Below, in pieces: positions 15,654-26,805 of a stretch of DNA of 64,000 bases. Position numbers and translations under genes: made by a program. Under the pieces are notes generated by a model that had not been told where the DNA came from, ran no database searches, and saw only the letters and a program-made list of their open reading frames with translations. Every line of letters begins with the position of its first letter. The first letter of the stretch is position 1. Source of the DNA: Polynucleobacter asymbioticus QLW-P1DMWA-1. Lineage in GTDB: Bacteria > Pseudomonadota > Gammaproteobacteria > Burkholderiales > Burkholderiaceae. The DNA lies in contig NC_009379.1 in assembly GCF_000016345.1 (NCBI RefSeq), forward strand, positions 868,001 to 932,000. The letters run 5' to 3'.

Positions 15654-16576
15654 GCTCGCATCAATTCTTGTAAGTGCTTAACTGCCGCCTTGGGGTCTTT
15701 GGTCTGCGTGATGGCCCGCACTACAGCAACTGAGCCTACTCCACTTTTCACTACTGCATGAATACTGCTTTCATCGATGCCACCAATTGCTACCAGTGGA
15801 TAGTGATTCATTAACTGCGCATATTTATAAAGACGGCCCAAACCTTGAGGTGCTGTTGGCATTTTTTTCAAATTAGTTGGGAATACTGCGCCCATCGCAA
15901 TATAGCTGGGGCAAAAACGATCTGCATACACCATCTCAGCATAGCCATGCGTACTCAAACCTAACCTCAAACCAGCAGAGCGTATTGCTTCAAGGTCAGC
16001 AGTTTCCATATCTTCTTGGCCTAAATGAACACCATAGGCCTCTGCATCGATTGCTTCTTCCCAATAATCATTAATAAAAAGGAGAGTTTTGCTGCCTTCA
16101 GTAGCCTTTACAGATTCTCGAATTTGTTTACGGATTTTGTAGCGATCTTCAGATTTAAAACGCAATTGCACTGTGGGAATTTCTGCTTCGACCATCCGTT
16201 TAACCCAGTCGGCATCCGGCATCACGCCATAGAGTCCCAAGCGTTTTGGACACTCTTTAAATGCCTTGGGATTCATATTGCGGGTCCACGGGAGTAAATC
16301 AAAATGCTCAGGTCGGCTAGGCCACTTGAAAGGATCAAATCCACCGTCTTGCAAAACCATACGGGACCAGGCCTTACCTATCGTCTTGGCATCCTTCTCA
16401 ATAAAGCCCATTTCGATAGCAGCTAAGGTAGCGGCCAGTTCGTTAAGATCTGCAGCCGACTCATTATCAATTCGTGGGGGCGGTGTATTGAGTGTGTAGT
16501 CCGGAATAGGCAGACAAATATCATCTTTGCGATGGGCTGACACGATTTGATCGGCAAGGTCACGTATTAGGCTCAT
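15650..16576 (-). CDS. thiE: Thiamine phosphate synthase with N-terminal extension
   Basis: A 308-residue protein joining HMP-PP and thiazole phosphate to thiamine phosphate. The ThiE barrel occupies about residues 110-308 (LGLYGVMPD, VQLRFKS, LLFINDYWEEA, GVHLGQED, LGLSTHGYAE, YIAMGAVFPT, VAIGGID). The first 105 residues are extra; a segment around residues 40-65 (ELAATLAAIEMGFIEKDAK) resembles the ThiD C-terminal helices, so this may be a remnant of a ThiD-ThiE fusion. ATG 16576 follows AAGGAAG and lies 11 bases after the thiG stop. Last gene of the thi operon. Confidence 0.9.
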   Translation of the reverse strand: MSLIRDLADQIVSAHRKDDICLPIPDYTLNTPPPRIDNESAADLNELAATLAAIEMGFIEKDAKTIGKAWSRMVLQDGGFDPFKWPSRPEHFDLLPWTRNMNPKAFKECPKRLGLYGVMPDADWVKRMVEAEIPTVQLRFKSEDRYKIRKQIRESVKATEGSKTLLFINDYWEEAIDAEAYGVHLGQEDMETADLEAIRSAGLRLGLSTHGYAEMVYADRFCPSYIAMGAVFPTNLKKMPTAPQGLGRLYKYAQLMNHYPLVAIGGIDESSIHAVVKSGVGSVAVVRAITQTKDPKAAVKHLQELMRA

Positions 16577-16587
16577 AAAGTTCTTCC

Positions 16588-17406
16588 TTACGCTTGATGC
16601 CAAAACGGCGTACCGACTAACGGTGTACTGGCTTGGGCGGATTCTTGGGGCTTCATGGCCCCTGATAAGTAGGCTGAGCGCCCAGCATCTACTGCCATAG
16701 CAAACGATTTGGCCATCACAACGGGGTCATTGGATAAAGCTACCGCGGTATTGAGTAGTACGCCATCAAAACCCCACTCCATTACCGTGCATGCATGCGA
16801 TGGGAGCCCAAGGCCAGCATCTACAATGAGTGGCACCTGAATGCGATCGCGGAGTAATTTCATGGCATAGGGGTTAAGAGGGCCTTGGCCAGTACCTATG
16901 GGTGCAGCCCAAGGCATAATTGCCTGGCAACCAACATCTACTAAGCGCTGACACAAGATTAAGTCTTCGGTGCAGTAAGGAAGAACCTTAAAACCATCTT
17001 TAATCAGTGTTTCTGCGGTTTGAACAAGACGCAATGTATCGGGTTGGAGCGTGTAGTCATCACCAATCAACTCCAACTTGATCCAATCACTTTCAAATAC
17101 TTCACGTGCCATCTGCGCAGTAGTAATGACTTCTTGAGGGCTGTGACAACCAGCGGTATTTGGCAGTACTGGCACCGCCATTTTTTTTAAAAGATCCCAA
17201 AAGCCACTATGGGCTTCTGTAGTGCTTGTACCTTGACGACGCAAGCTGACCGTAATCATTGCTGGCTGCGCTGTTTGCACAGCATTCTCTAAGACCTGGG
17301 GTGATGGGTATCGTGATGTACCTAACAATAAACGACTCGAAAAGCTCTCGCCATAGAGTACGAGGGCATCAGCGCTATTGAGCTTATGAGGTAGTGGTGC
17401 AGTCAT
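16588..17406 (-). CDS. thiG: Thiazole synthase
   Basis: A 272-residue barrel enzyme forming the thiazole ring from DXP, dehydroglycine and the ThiS thiocarboxylate. Lys110 in DWIKLELIGD is the Schiff-base lysine; PNTAGCHSPQEV and the phosphate motif MPWAAPIGTGQGPLNPYAM are present, as is VDAGLGLPSHA. It lies 24 bases after thiS and 11 bases before thiE on the minus strand. Cytoplasmic. Confidence 0.96.
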   Translation of the reverse strand: MTAPLPHKLNSADALVLYGESFSSRLLLGTSRYPSPQVLENAVQTAQPAMITVSLRRQGTSTTEAHSGFWDLLKKMAVPVLPNTAGCHSPQEVITTAQMAREVFESDWIKLELIGDDYTLQPDTLRLVQTAETLIKDGFKVLPYCTEDLILCQRLVDVGCQAIMPWAAPIGTGQGPLNPYAMKLLRDRIQVPLIVDAGLGLPSHACTVMEWGFDGVLLNTAVALSNDPVVMAKSFAMAVDAGRSAYLSGAMKPQESAQASTPLVGTPFWHQA

Positions 17407-17430
17407 AGGTTATCTGTATTACTTCTGTAA

Positions 17431-17628
17431 TTAGCCGCCTGTAACAGGTGCTATTACTTCAATTTGGTCATTTTCATTTAAGCGAAATTCAATATGTTTA
17501 GTTTTAGGCACAAAATTGAGATTCACTGCAACTGCATAGGGTGGCTTTGCATCAATCATCGATAGTGCATCTGTGATCACGCTCTGACTGGGTAGCTCAT
17601 ACTCGACCTGATTGATGATTACACGCAT
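17431..17628 (-). CDS. thiS: Sulfur carrier protein ThiS
   Basis: A 65-residue ubiquitin-like carrier ending in the obligatory VTGG, whose terminal Gly is adenylated and thiocarboxylated to donate sulfur to ThiG. Start overlaps the end of thiO by ten bases. The activating enzyme ThiF is not in this operon. Confidence 0.95.
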   Translation of the reverse strand: MRVIINQVEYELPSQSVITDALSMIDAKPPYAVAVNLNFVPKTKHIEFRLNENDQIEVIAPVTGG

Positions 17629-18767
17629 ACATTAGCCTCGGTATTGCTAGCAATCTGGTTAATGCTTAATCCCAACTCTAGCGCAGTATTGCTTTCACCG
17701 GTTTCCAGTAATTCCATTGCTGAATCAAGCACTGCAGGAGAAATCATAAAACCATGGCGATATAGCCCATTGATCAACATCAAATCAGCCAACCCTTTTT
17801 CTTTTTGCATTCGAATTTCTGGCAGATTATTTTTAAGGGTGGGTCGACATTGAGTCGCCATCTCCAGAATTCGGGCTTCGGCAAAACCGCTGTGAACTGT
17901 ATAAACCGCGCTGAGTAATTCCATGGCGGAACGTACACTCATTTCTGATAAATCATCAGATTCAATTTCAGTTGCACCAACCACATAGATATCGTTTTCT
18001 TTTGGAGCAATGTAAATAGGGTAGCGTGGATGAATTAAGCGTGTAGGGCGCAAGAGCTTTACCTCAGGCGCATACAGACGAATAACCTCACCACGCACAC
18101 CGCGCAAAGTATTGCTGCTAGCTTCTGAAGACCAGGATGATTTCGCCCCAGTACCCCGGCAGTCAATCACGCCTTGATATGTAGAGTCCAACCGTAATTG
18201 ATCTGGGTTTACCTCCACATTCCAGCGACAAGATACCCCTAAGCGTTTTAACTCTTGCAAAAGGGCATTGAGTAATTGACGATTATCCAGTTGTCCTTCA
18301 TTAGGCAAATAGAGGGCTTGAGAAAAACGCTCCGATACAGATGGCTCAATTTCTTTTAGTACAGCCGCATCAATTTTTTGTGGAAGTGAGAGCTGTGAGT
18401 TATGACGACAATTTTTTTCAAGATGCTTACTAAAGCGTTCAGCCTCAGCAGCATCTTGCCTGTGCCACAAGATCAGAGTGCCTTCTTGTTGAAAAAAAAC
18501 AGGTGTACTAAGTTGAGAAATAAGTTCTTTCCAACGAGGCAGGCTATGAATGCCCATGCGAACCACTACATCTTCAGTGATAACAGATTCAGCTAAAGGT
18601 GCAAGCATTGCAGCCGCAATACGCGCTGCTGAACCACTAGCATCTTCATTACCTTTGTCAAAGAGATCTACCTGCGCTCCACGCTGAGCAAGCGACACCG
18701 CTAGGAGTCGGCCCATTAGGCCGGCTCCAACGATGGCGTACTTACTTTGCGCGAAGGATGTCTTCAT
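17619..18767 (-). CDS. thiO: Glycine oxidase-type FAD enzyme ThiO
   Basis: A 382-residue FAD-dependent amine oxidase of the DAO family. The Rossmann motif KYAIVGAGLMGRLLAVSLA is at residues 9-27; GVIDCRGTGAKSS and the C-terminal LINGLYRHGFMISPAV are DAO-family marks, the last near FAD. It oxidises glycine to iminoglycine for ThiG. It lies 9 bases after thiC and overlaps thiS, so the chain is one operon. Confidence 0.92.
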   Translation of the reverse strand: MKTSFAQSKYAIVGAGLMGRLLAVSLAQRGAQVDLFDKGNEDASGSAARIAAAMLAPLAESVITEDVVVRMGIHSLPRWKELISQLSTPVFFQQEGTLILWHRQDAAEAERFSKHLEKNCRHNSQLSLPQKIDAAVLKEIEPSVSERFSQALYLPNEGQLDNRQLLNALLQELKRLGVSCRWNVEVNPDQLRLDSTYQGVIDCRGTGAKSSWSSEASSNTLRGVRGEVIRLYAPEVKLLRPTRLIHPRYPIYIAPKENDIYVVGATEIESDDLSEMSVRSAMELLSAVYTVHSGFAEARILEMATQCRPTLKNNLPEIRMQKEKGLADLMLINGLYRHGFMISPAVLDSAMELLETGESNTALELGLSINQIASNTEANVCV

Positions 18768-18776
18768 GAAAAGGAT

Positions 18777-20729
<1,953 letters not shown>

Positions 20730-20767
20730 CTAGCTGTTTTAGATGGACGAAACCGGGTGTCGGTCTG

Positions 20768-20860
20768 ATGTAACTCCCCACGCCAGCATTACCTGGATCG
20801 GGTTAGAGGGTCTTTCTCAGCGCCTTACAACAAACTCTGTTGTTAAGGGCACCCCTGTTT
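20768..20860 (-). promoter_or_regulatory. TPP riboswitch (THI element)
   Basis: On the minus strand the leader holds the TPP aptamer landmarks in order: GGGGTGC, an extended P3 hairpin (CTTAACAACA / TTGTTGTAAG), CTGAGA, ACCC, and the ACCTGG/AATGCTGGCG-type helix closing with GGGGAG. It lies about 40 bases before the thiC start. TPP binding is known to shut such genes down, here most likely at translation start since I see no clear T-run terminator. Confidence 0.96.
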
Positions 20861-20867
20861 CATCCTT

Positions 20868-20897
20868 AAGATAGATTTAACCACGAATCAGGGTCAA
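20868..20897 (-). promoter_or_regulatory. Candidate promoter of the thi operon
   Basis: On the minus strand TTGACC (20897-20892) and TATCTT (20873-20868) are 18 bases apart, just upstream of the TPP aptamer, placing transcription start a few bases before it. Confidence 0.5.
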
Positions 20898-20941
20898 AGC
20901 GCATGATGTCGGTCAACGGCCCTTGAAAAGGCCCTTTGTGA

Positions 20942-21775
20942 CTACTTATTGCGGCGCAAAATGAAGTCTGCGGTCACAAAAGCAGCATCGCTGGTGAATT
21001 CATCGGCCAGGATACGAGCTGCAGCTTCAGCATAAGAAACCTCTATAAAGCCACTAACTTCACCATCGTGATTGGTTGGAATGAAGTTATCGCCTAACTC
21101 TAAGTCATAAACATACAACTGTTCATCATGAAAACCGCGATTCGGAATAGGGCGGCGCATATGAATGCGACCTACCGGTTCAATTTCGTCGGCAATTTGA
21201 GGCGGTACGCCTGCCTCTTCCCAGAGTTCTCGACGAGCGCTTACCCATGGTGTCTCATCTGCGGTAATACCGCCCGCGGCAATGTTATCTAGCTTGCCCG
21301 GATCGGTTGCTTTATTTTCACTTCTCCTGCCAAGCCAAATCGTATTGGCTTTGGTGTAACCATTAATGTGGGTTGCCATACTACGCAATCCAAAGGTGCG
21401 AAACGCAGCACGCTCTAAGCGAAAGTACTTATGTCCGTTTTGATCCACCCAAGCAAAATCTTCATTACGCCATCCCGGTATAAACCCACCATTGCGCATT
21501 TGTTCTGCTAGTTTTTGCAAGCTAATGGATAAGGTTTTAGGTTTTCCCGCTTGAATAGTGAGGCAATCATTACCCATTGATATCAGTGGGATGGGATTTT
21601 TTTTGAGGGTCTCTTGAAGATAAGTTGCAAATTCAGGATTGAGCTGGCCAATGATTTGTGAGCCCGAGACACCTTGGGAAAGGTAAATGGGCATAAAGTC
21701 TGCGGGAGCGGAGCGCGCCATATTTTGGAGCATTTCCTCAAGGGCGGCGAGAGTGCTTGTCGAAAGGCTAGTCAT
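20942..21775 (-). CDS. Nudix hydrolase of DUF4743 / thiamine pyrophosphokinase-like family
   Basis: About 277 residues. A perfect Nudix box is present: G-x5-E-x7-RELWEEAGV in GGITADETPWVSARREL. The N-terminal half (FIPGWRNEDFAWVD, LERAAFRTFGLRS, HINGYTK) matches the DUF4743 region found fused to eukaryotic thiamine pyrophosphokinases and in Nudix enzymes reported to destroy damaged thiamine diphosphate forms such as oxythiamine-PP. It sits next to the thiC riboswitch on the same strand, which supports a thiamine link. The start is uncertain: ATG 21775 lacks a ribosome site, and an upstream TTG at 21823 is possible. Confidence 0.82.
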   Translation of the reverse strand: MTSLSTSTLAALEEMLQNMARSAPADFMPIYLSQGVSGSQIIGQLNPEFATYLQETLKKNPIPLISMGNDCLTIQAGKPKTLSISLQKLAEQMRNGGFIPGWRNEDFAWVDQNGHKYFRLERAAFRTFGLRSMATHINGYTKANTIWLGRRSENKATDPGKLDNIAAGGITADETPWVSARRELWEEAGVPPQIADEIEPVGRIHMRRPIPNRGFHDEQLYVYDLELGDNFIPTNHDGEVSGFIEVSYAEAAARILADEFTSDAAFVTADFILRRNK

Positions 21776-21999
21776 GGCTTGCAGTTTAAGGGAACTTTTA
21801 CTCCAGCGTGCCGTCCCTAACAATTTCCTACCACAAAAGATTCAGTTGTAATGCAGAAATGCATTGGATAAACAAACACCAAGGCTTGAATATGGCTGCC
21901 CAGAAATTAAGCAAGTCAGGTCAGCCCATACAAATCTGCGACTTACGAAAACATTTCAGGATTTATCCACATATCCTGTGGATAACTTTCTGGGAGTAG

Positions 22000-22074
22000 T
22001 GGTCCCGCCGACAGGAATCGAACCTGTATCCCACGCTTAGGAGGCATGTGCACTATCCATTGTGCTACGGCGAG
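22000..22074 (-). tRNA. tRNA-Arg (CCT)
   Basis: A 75-base cloverleaf on the minus strand: acceptor CTCGCCG with CGGCGGG (one G-T pair), D-arm GCAC...GTGC, anticodon loop CTCCTAA (anticodon CCT), T-arm ACAGG-TTCGATT-CCTGT, discriminator A and encoded CCA. The 224 bases between this gene's 3' side and the Nudix start contain no gene I can support. Confidence 0.95.
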
Positions 22075-22119
22075 AAAATAATTTATTGCGAAGCAATGAT
22101 ATTAGAAAAACAGTAAAAA

Positions 22120-22284
22120 CTATTGCCACCCACATAAAGCCCAAACTTGGTTTGTGATGGCAACCATCATGTCAGGGGCGAAGTAGCTGGAGAAAACTAA
22201 CAATAAAATAAATGCTGCAAAACCATAAAAGATGATTTTCCAAAAAGAACTTTTTTTATGGTGAGCAAAGAGTGATCTATTCAT
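22120..22284 (-). CDS. Small membrane protein, 54 aa, coupled to MFS gene
   Basis: A 54-residue frame begins with ATG 22284 overlapping the stop of the MFS transporter (TAATG), a classical coupling arrangement. The protein has a basic start (HHKKSSFWK), one membrane segment at about residues 17-35 (FYGFAAFILLLVFSSYF), and a short tail ending in CGWQ. It is too short for common gene-finding cut-offs. No function is known; a partner of the transporter is one possibility. Confidence 0.65.
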   Translation of the reverse strand: MNRSLFAHHKKSSFWKIIFYGFAAFILLLVFSSYFAPDMMVAITNQVWALCGWQ

Positions 22285-23516
22285 TAGGCGTGAGCAACCC
22301 GATGCAATGCTCGTTCTTTAACAGGTAGGTTTACTAAGAACGCAAATACACCTAAGGCAATGGCTATCTCCCAAACAATTAAATAGGAGCCAGTGCGATC
22401 AAAAAGGTACCCACCCAAGAATGCGCCACAAAAGCTACCGAGCTGATGAGAGAAGAAAACCAGACCAGAAAGCATTGTCAGATATTTGACGCCAAAAATC
22501 TGTGCAACGATGCCATTTGTTAGCGGAATAGTTGAGAGCCACAAGAAACCCATGATGGCCGCAAAAATATAGGTTGTCATCGGACTCAGTGGCAGCAGCA
22601 CAAATCCAGTAATTGCAATCGACCGACCCAGATAGATGGCTGAGAGAAGATAGCGTTTTGGAAAGCGTTGCCCCAAGATCCCGGCGCTATATGTCCCAAA
22701 GATGTTGAATAATCCAATGAGCGCTAAAGCAGTGGTAGCAACTGCAGGGGCCCCAACAGATGGGTAAATAGCCGACAAGTCTTTGAGATAAGGCGCTAGA
22801 TGGACTGCAATAAAGACCACCTGAAAACCACAGACAAAATAACCTAAAGTCAAAAGACGAAAGCTAGGATTGCGCAATGCTTCTTTAAGCGCTTCTTTGA
22901 TAGTCTGATCACCCAAGTTATGTGTGTAGACGAAATTTTTCTCACGTAGCATAAATGCTGTTGGAATCATTAAGCTTGCCATGAGTGCTAAGAGGATAAG
23001 TGCATTTTGAGGGCCAAAGCTACTTAATAATCCTTGTTCAGTAGGGATCATTAAGAATTGACCAAACGATCCTGCTGCAGCAGCAATGCCCATTGCCCAA
23101 ACGCGTTTATCTGCAGGCACATTACGACCCAAGATTCCGTAGACCACGCTATACGTAGTAGCTGTTTGCGCTAAACCAATAAGTAGCCCACCAGCGAGCG
23201 TGAAGTTGAGTGCATCAGTGGAGATAGCCATCCCAAATAATCCAAGTGCATACAGCACACCACCAGCAATCATGATCTTAAATGCGCCATAGCGATCGGC
23301 AAGAGCACCAGTAACTGGTTGTACGGCACCCCAAATCAGATTTTGTAAGGCGATTGTGAGGGCAAAGGTTTCACGTCCCCAGCCATTTTCGAGAGTGATG
23401 GGTAAATTAAAGAGTCCAAAGCCATGACGAATACCCATAGACATCGTCACCATCAAGCCACCAAAAATGAGCACTTGCTTCATCGATAAAGATGGCTTGG
23501 AGATAGCTTGACTCAT
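22284..23516 (-). CDS. MFS transporter
   Basis: A 410-residue, 12-segment major facilitator. The loop 2-3 motif GALADRYGAFKI is the family signature, and the N-terminal MGIRHGFGLFNLPI and 6+6 layout suit the monocarboxylate / oxalate-formate antiporter-like group. It starts at the base where the CoA-transferase gene ends, so the two are likely co-translated. An acid that becomes a CoA ester through the transferase is a plausible substrate; none can be named. Confidence 0.85.
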   Translation of the reverse strand: MSQAISKPSLSMKQVLIFGGLMVTMSMGIRHGFGLFNLPITLENGWGRETFALTIALQNLIWGAVQPVTGALADRYGAFKIMIAGGVLYALGLFGMAISTDALNFTLAGGLLIGLAQTATTYSVVYGILGRNVPADKRVWAMGIAAAAGSFGQFLMIPTEQGLLSSFGPQNALILLALMASLMIPTAFMLREKNFVYTHNLGDQTIKEALKEALRNPSFRLLTLGYFVCGFQVVFIAVHLAPYLKDLSAIYPSVGAPAVATTALALIGLFNIFGTYSAGILGQRFPKRYLLSAIYLGRSIAITGFVLLPLSPMTTYIFAAIMGFLWLSTIPLTNGIVAQIFGVKYLTMLSGLVFFSHQLGSFCGAFLGGYLFDRTGSYLIVWEIAIALGVFAFLVNLPVKERALHRVAHA

Positions 23517-24736
23517 TAGATGATTCCCTTTTTGTGCAATGCGGCGATGCTGGACTCATCCAAATTTAAGCGCTCTTGCAAAATCTCATCGGTGTGCTGA
23601 CCCAGTGTGGGTGGCGGCATTCTGACTTCGATGGGTGTTTTAGAGAGGTGCATTGGACTAGCAACTAACTTCATCTTACCGGCTGTTGGGTGTGGAACCT
23701 CAATTTGTATTTTGCGAGCAATGACTTGTTCGTTTTCAAACACTTCTTTGAAGTTATTAATAGGCCCGCAGGGGACGTTGGCTTTTTCTAATAACTCAAT
23801 CCATTCTGCTTTAGTTTTCTTGCGTGTCATGGCTTCTAGCAAAGGCACTAATTCTTTGCGATGCTCAACGCGTAGGGGGTTGTTGATATAGAGGGGATTA
23901 TCAGCAAGCTGGGCTTCACCACCAGCAGTGACGAAGTGTCTAAATTGCCCGTCATTACCTGCGGCCACAATCATCCAGCCATCTGAAGTGGGGAAAGTTT
24001 GATAAGGGACTATGGTTGAAGAAGCGTTGCCAAGCCGCTGCGGTACTTCACCAGAGGTGAGATAGGCGCTTCCGACATTGGCCATCACAGCAATCTGAGT
24101 ATCCAGTAAGGCCATGTCAATGTATTGTCCTTCGCCCGTTTGATCACGATGGACAACGGCCGCCAAAATTGCAGTAGTGGCATACATCCCTGTAAAGATA
24201 TCTGCAATCGCAACGCCCGCTTTTTGTGGGCCCGTGCCGTCTACTCCTTCGGCTTCACCAGTCACACTCATGAAGCCGCCCATACCTTGAACAATGAAGT
24301 CGTAACCAGGGCGATGTGAGAAAGGACCAGTTTGGCCAAAACCAGTAATAGAGCAATAAATGAGATCTGACTTAACCTTTTTTAGGTTCTCATAGTCAAG
24401 GCCATATTTTGCTAAGTCACCGACTTTATAGTTTTCTAGGACGATGTCGGATTCAGAAGCTAGCTTGCGAATAATTTCCTGACCTTCTGGCTTGCTAATA
24501 TCTACTGTAATAGAGCGTTTATTGCGGTTGATGCAAATAAAATAGGCAGATTCTTTCGTTTCGAGCCCTTGCTCGTTTAAGACAAAGGGAGGACCCCAAT
24601 GGCGAGTATCGTCCCCGGTCCCCGGGCGCTCGACTTTAATGACGTCTGCCCCCAAATCGGCCAGGTTTTGTGCGCACCAAGGGCCGGCAAGTACCCGGCT
24701 GAGGTCTAAAACGCGAATATGACTTAAGGCTCCCAT
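23516..24736 (-). CDS. CaiB/BaiF family III CoA-transferase
   Basis: About 406 residues from MGALSHIRVLDLSRVLAGPW, the usual formyl-CoA-transferase-like start; an upstream ATG at 24799 would add 21 residues of low conservation. ADVIKVERPGTGDD, NRNKRSITVD and ENYKVGDLAKYGLDYE are standard, and the catalytic Asp lies in DMALLDTQIAVM. Reaction: CoA exchange between carboxylic acids. It heads a unit with an MFS transporter and a small membrane protein. No oxalyl-CoA decarboxylase is nearby, so oxalate use is not supported. Confidence 0.88.
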   Translation of the reverse strand: MGALSHIRVLDLSRVLAGPWCAQNLADLGADVIKVERPGTGDDTRHWGPPFVLNEQGLETKESAYFICINRNKRSITVDISKPEGQEIIRKLASESDIVLENYKVGDLAKYGLDYENLKKVKSDLIYCSITGFGQTGPFSHRPGYDFIVQGMGGFMSVTGEAEGVDGTGPQKAGVAIADIFTGMYATTAILAAVVHRDQTGEGQYIDMALLDTQIAVMANVGSAYLTSGEVPQRLGNASSTIVPYQTFPTSDGWMIVAAGNDGQFRHFVTAGGEAQLADNPLYINNPLRVEHRKELVPLLEAMTRKKTKAEWIELLEKANVPCGPINNFKEVFENEQVIARKIQIEVPHPTAGKMKLVASPMHLSKTPIEVRMPPPTLGQHTDEILQERLNLDESSIAALHKKGII

Positions 24737-24816
24737 ACCCCCAATTTTGGCATGGATGGCAGGGGATTTCCCGAAAAGTTCCGATTGGCCCTCAGACATG
24801 ACTACAATTTGCGCGC

Positions 24817-26805
24817 ATGGCTACCCGTAAAACTTCTGAATACAGCGAATCATCGATTCAGGTCCTAAAAGGACTAGAACCAGTCCGTCAGCGGCCTGGT
24901 ATGTACACCCGAACCGACAACCCATTGCACATCATCCAGGAGGTGTTGGATAACGCCTCAGATGAAGCTTTAGGGGGATTTGGCAAACACATTACCGTCA
25001 CTTTACATACTGATAGCAGCGTGAGCGTTGAGGATGATGGACGCGGTATTCCAGTGGGCATTCATCCTACGGAAAAGCTTCCTGTCGTTGAAATTGTCTT
25101 TACACAGTTACATGCTGGTGGCAAGTTTGAAAAAGGCACGGGCGGTGCTTATGCATTCTCAGGTGGTTTACATGGTGTCGGTGTCTCAGTAACCAATGCG
25201 CTATCGAAAAGATTAGAAGTCACCGTTTGGCGTGAGGGACAAGTTTCTACTTTGACCTTTGCTGATGGCAAGGTAATCGAAAAGCTTAAAACGAGAGCAT
25301 CCTCAAAAGAAGATAAGTCACACGGTACCCGTGTGCGTGCATGGCCAGATAGCAAGTACTTTGATAGTGCTGCAATTCCTATGCCTGAGTTGATTCGTCT
25401 CTTGCGCTCTAAGGCAGTTCTCCTGCCAGGCGTTAAGGTTACTTTGATCCAAGAAAAGTCTGGTGATAGCCAAACATGGCAATATGCGCAAGGCTTACGA
25501 GGCTATCTCAATGAGGCTATAGCTCAGGCTGGCCATGGCCCAGAAGTGATTCCCCCATTTGAAGGTGAGCAATATGCAACCGGTAATGGCGAGGATGATT
25601 CTTTTGCTGAGGGCGAGGGCGCTGCATGGGTTGTGAGCTGGACTGAAGATGGTGCACCAGTTCGCGAGAGTTATGTAAACCTCATTCCCACTCCAGCTGG
25701 TGGTACGCATGAGAGTGGATTACGTGAAGGCTTATTTAATGCAGTAAAAGGCTTTATCGAAATGCATGCTTTGCAGCCTAAGGGTGTAAAGCTTATGCCT
25801 GAGGATGTATTTGCACGTGCTTCATTTATCTTATCCGCAAAAGTATTGGATCCACAGTTCCAAGGACAAATTAAAGAGCGCCTCAACTCAAGAGATGCAG
25901 TGCGTTTAGTGTCTGGCTATGCAAAATCAGCCCTTGAACTTTGGCTTAATCAACACGTTGACTATGGTCGTAAGCTTGCTGACTTAGTTATTAAACAAGC
26001 ACAAGCACGGACTCGCGCTGGCCAAAAAGTAGAAAAGAAAAAATCTTCTGGCGTCGCCGTTTTACCGGGTAAGCTAACCGATTGCGAGAGTGAAGATATT
26101 GCCCAGAATGAAATCTTCCTAGTTGAGGGTGATTCAGCTGGCGGTTCGGCCAAAATGGGTCGTAATAAGGAATATCAAGCCATCCTGCCATTGCGCGGCA
26201 AGGTCTTAAACACCTGGGAAGCAGAGCGGGATCGTTTATTTGCCAATAATGAAGTGCACGATATCGCGGTAGCGATTGGGGTGGACCCTCACGGACTTAA
26301 TGACACTCCAGACCTATCAAACTTACGTTACGGTAAGGTGTGCATTTTGTCTGATGCGGACGTAGATGGTGCGCATATTCAGGTTCTTTTACTCACCCTG
26401 TTCTACAAGCATTTCCCTAAATTAATTGATTTGGGACATATTTATATTTCACGTCCACCCCTCTTTAGGGTGGATGCACCAGCTCGCGGTAAGAAGCCAG
26501 CTCAAAAAATCTATGCTTTAGATGCTAGTGAATTGCAAGCGATTGAAGATAAATTACGTAAAGATGGCGTCAAAGAAACGGCATGGCAAATTTCTCGCTT
26601 CAAAGGTTTGGGCGAGATGAGTGCTGAGCAACTTTGGGATACCACTTTAAATCCCGATACCCGGCGCTTATTGCCTGTGACTTTAGGCGCTTGGACCGAA
26701 GACGAAACTTTTAAAACCATGGATATGTTGATGGGTAAATCAGAGTCTGGTGCCCGTCGTGACTGGCTTGAAGAGCGCGGTAATGAAGTAGAGGCGGATA
26801 TTTAA
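24817..26805 (+). CDS. parE: DNA topoisomerase IV subunit B
   Basis: A 662-residue GHKL ATPase plus TOPRIM subunit. [12 protein letters not shown] carries the Mg-binding Asn, [13 protein letters not shown] is the ATP lid, [14 protein letters not shown] and DADVDGAHI form the TOPRIM metal site. It is of ParE size and lacks the large GyrB insert. ATG 24817 has no ribosome site and follows a TACAAT box by only 8 bases, so the mRNA may be leaderless. Its stop overlaps the parC start (TAATG). Confidence 0.93.
   Translation: MATRKTSEYSESSIQVLKGLEPVRQRPGMYTRTDNPLHIIQEVLDNASDEALGGFGKHITVTLHTDSSVSVEDDGRGIPVGIHPTEKLPVVEIVFTQLHAGGKFEKGTGGAYAFSGGLHGVGVSVTNALSKRLEVTVWREGQVSTLTFADGKVIEKLKTRASSKEDKSHGTRVRAWPDSKYFDSAAIPMPELIRLLRSKAVLLPGVKVTLIQEKSGDSQTWQYAQGLRGYLNEAIAQAGHGPEVIPPFEGEQYATGNGEDDSFAEGEGAAWVVSWTEDGAPVRESYVNLIPTPAGGTHESGLREGLFNAVKGFIEMHALQPKGVKLMPEDVFARASFILSAKVLDPQFQGQIKERLNSRDAVRLVSGYAKSALELWLNQHVDYGRKLADLVIKQAQARTRAGQKVEKKKSSGVAVLPGKLTDCESEDIAQNEIFLVEGDSAGGSAKMGRNKEYQAILPLRGKVLNTWEAERDRLFANNEVHDIAVAIGVDPHGLNDTPDLSNLRYGKVCILSDADVDGAHIQVLLLTLFYKHFPKLIDLGHIYISRPPLFRVDAPARGKKPAQKIYALDASELQAIEDKLRKDGVKETAWQISRFKGLGEMSAEQLWDTTLNPDTRRLLPVTLGAWTEDETFKTMDMLMGKSESGARRDWLEERGNEVEADI

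Noticed and set aside
20918-20936. GGCCCTT...AAGGCCC repeat after the Nudix gene as a terminator
   Set aside because: Real pairing is only about four bases around a three-base loop and no T run follows.
21808-21999. A 63-codon plus-strand frame between the Nudix gene and tRNA-Arg
   Set aside because: It uses an alternative start, overlaps the Nudix 5' region, has no ribosome site and shows no protein-like pattern; I treat the stretch as non-coding.
23516-24736. Oxalate degradation locus
   Set aside because: Only a CoA-transferase and an MFS protein are present; oxalyl-CoA decarboxylase is missing from the window.
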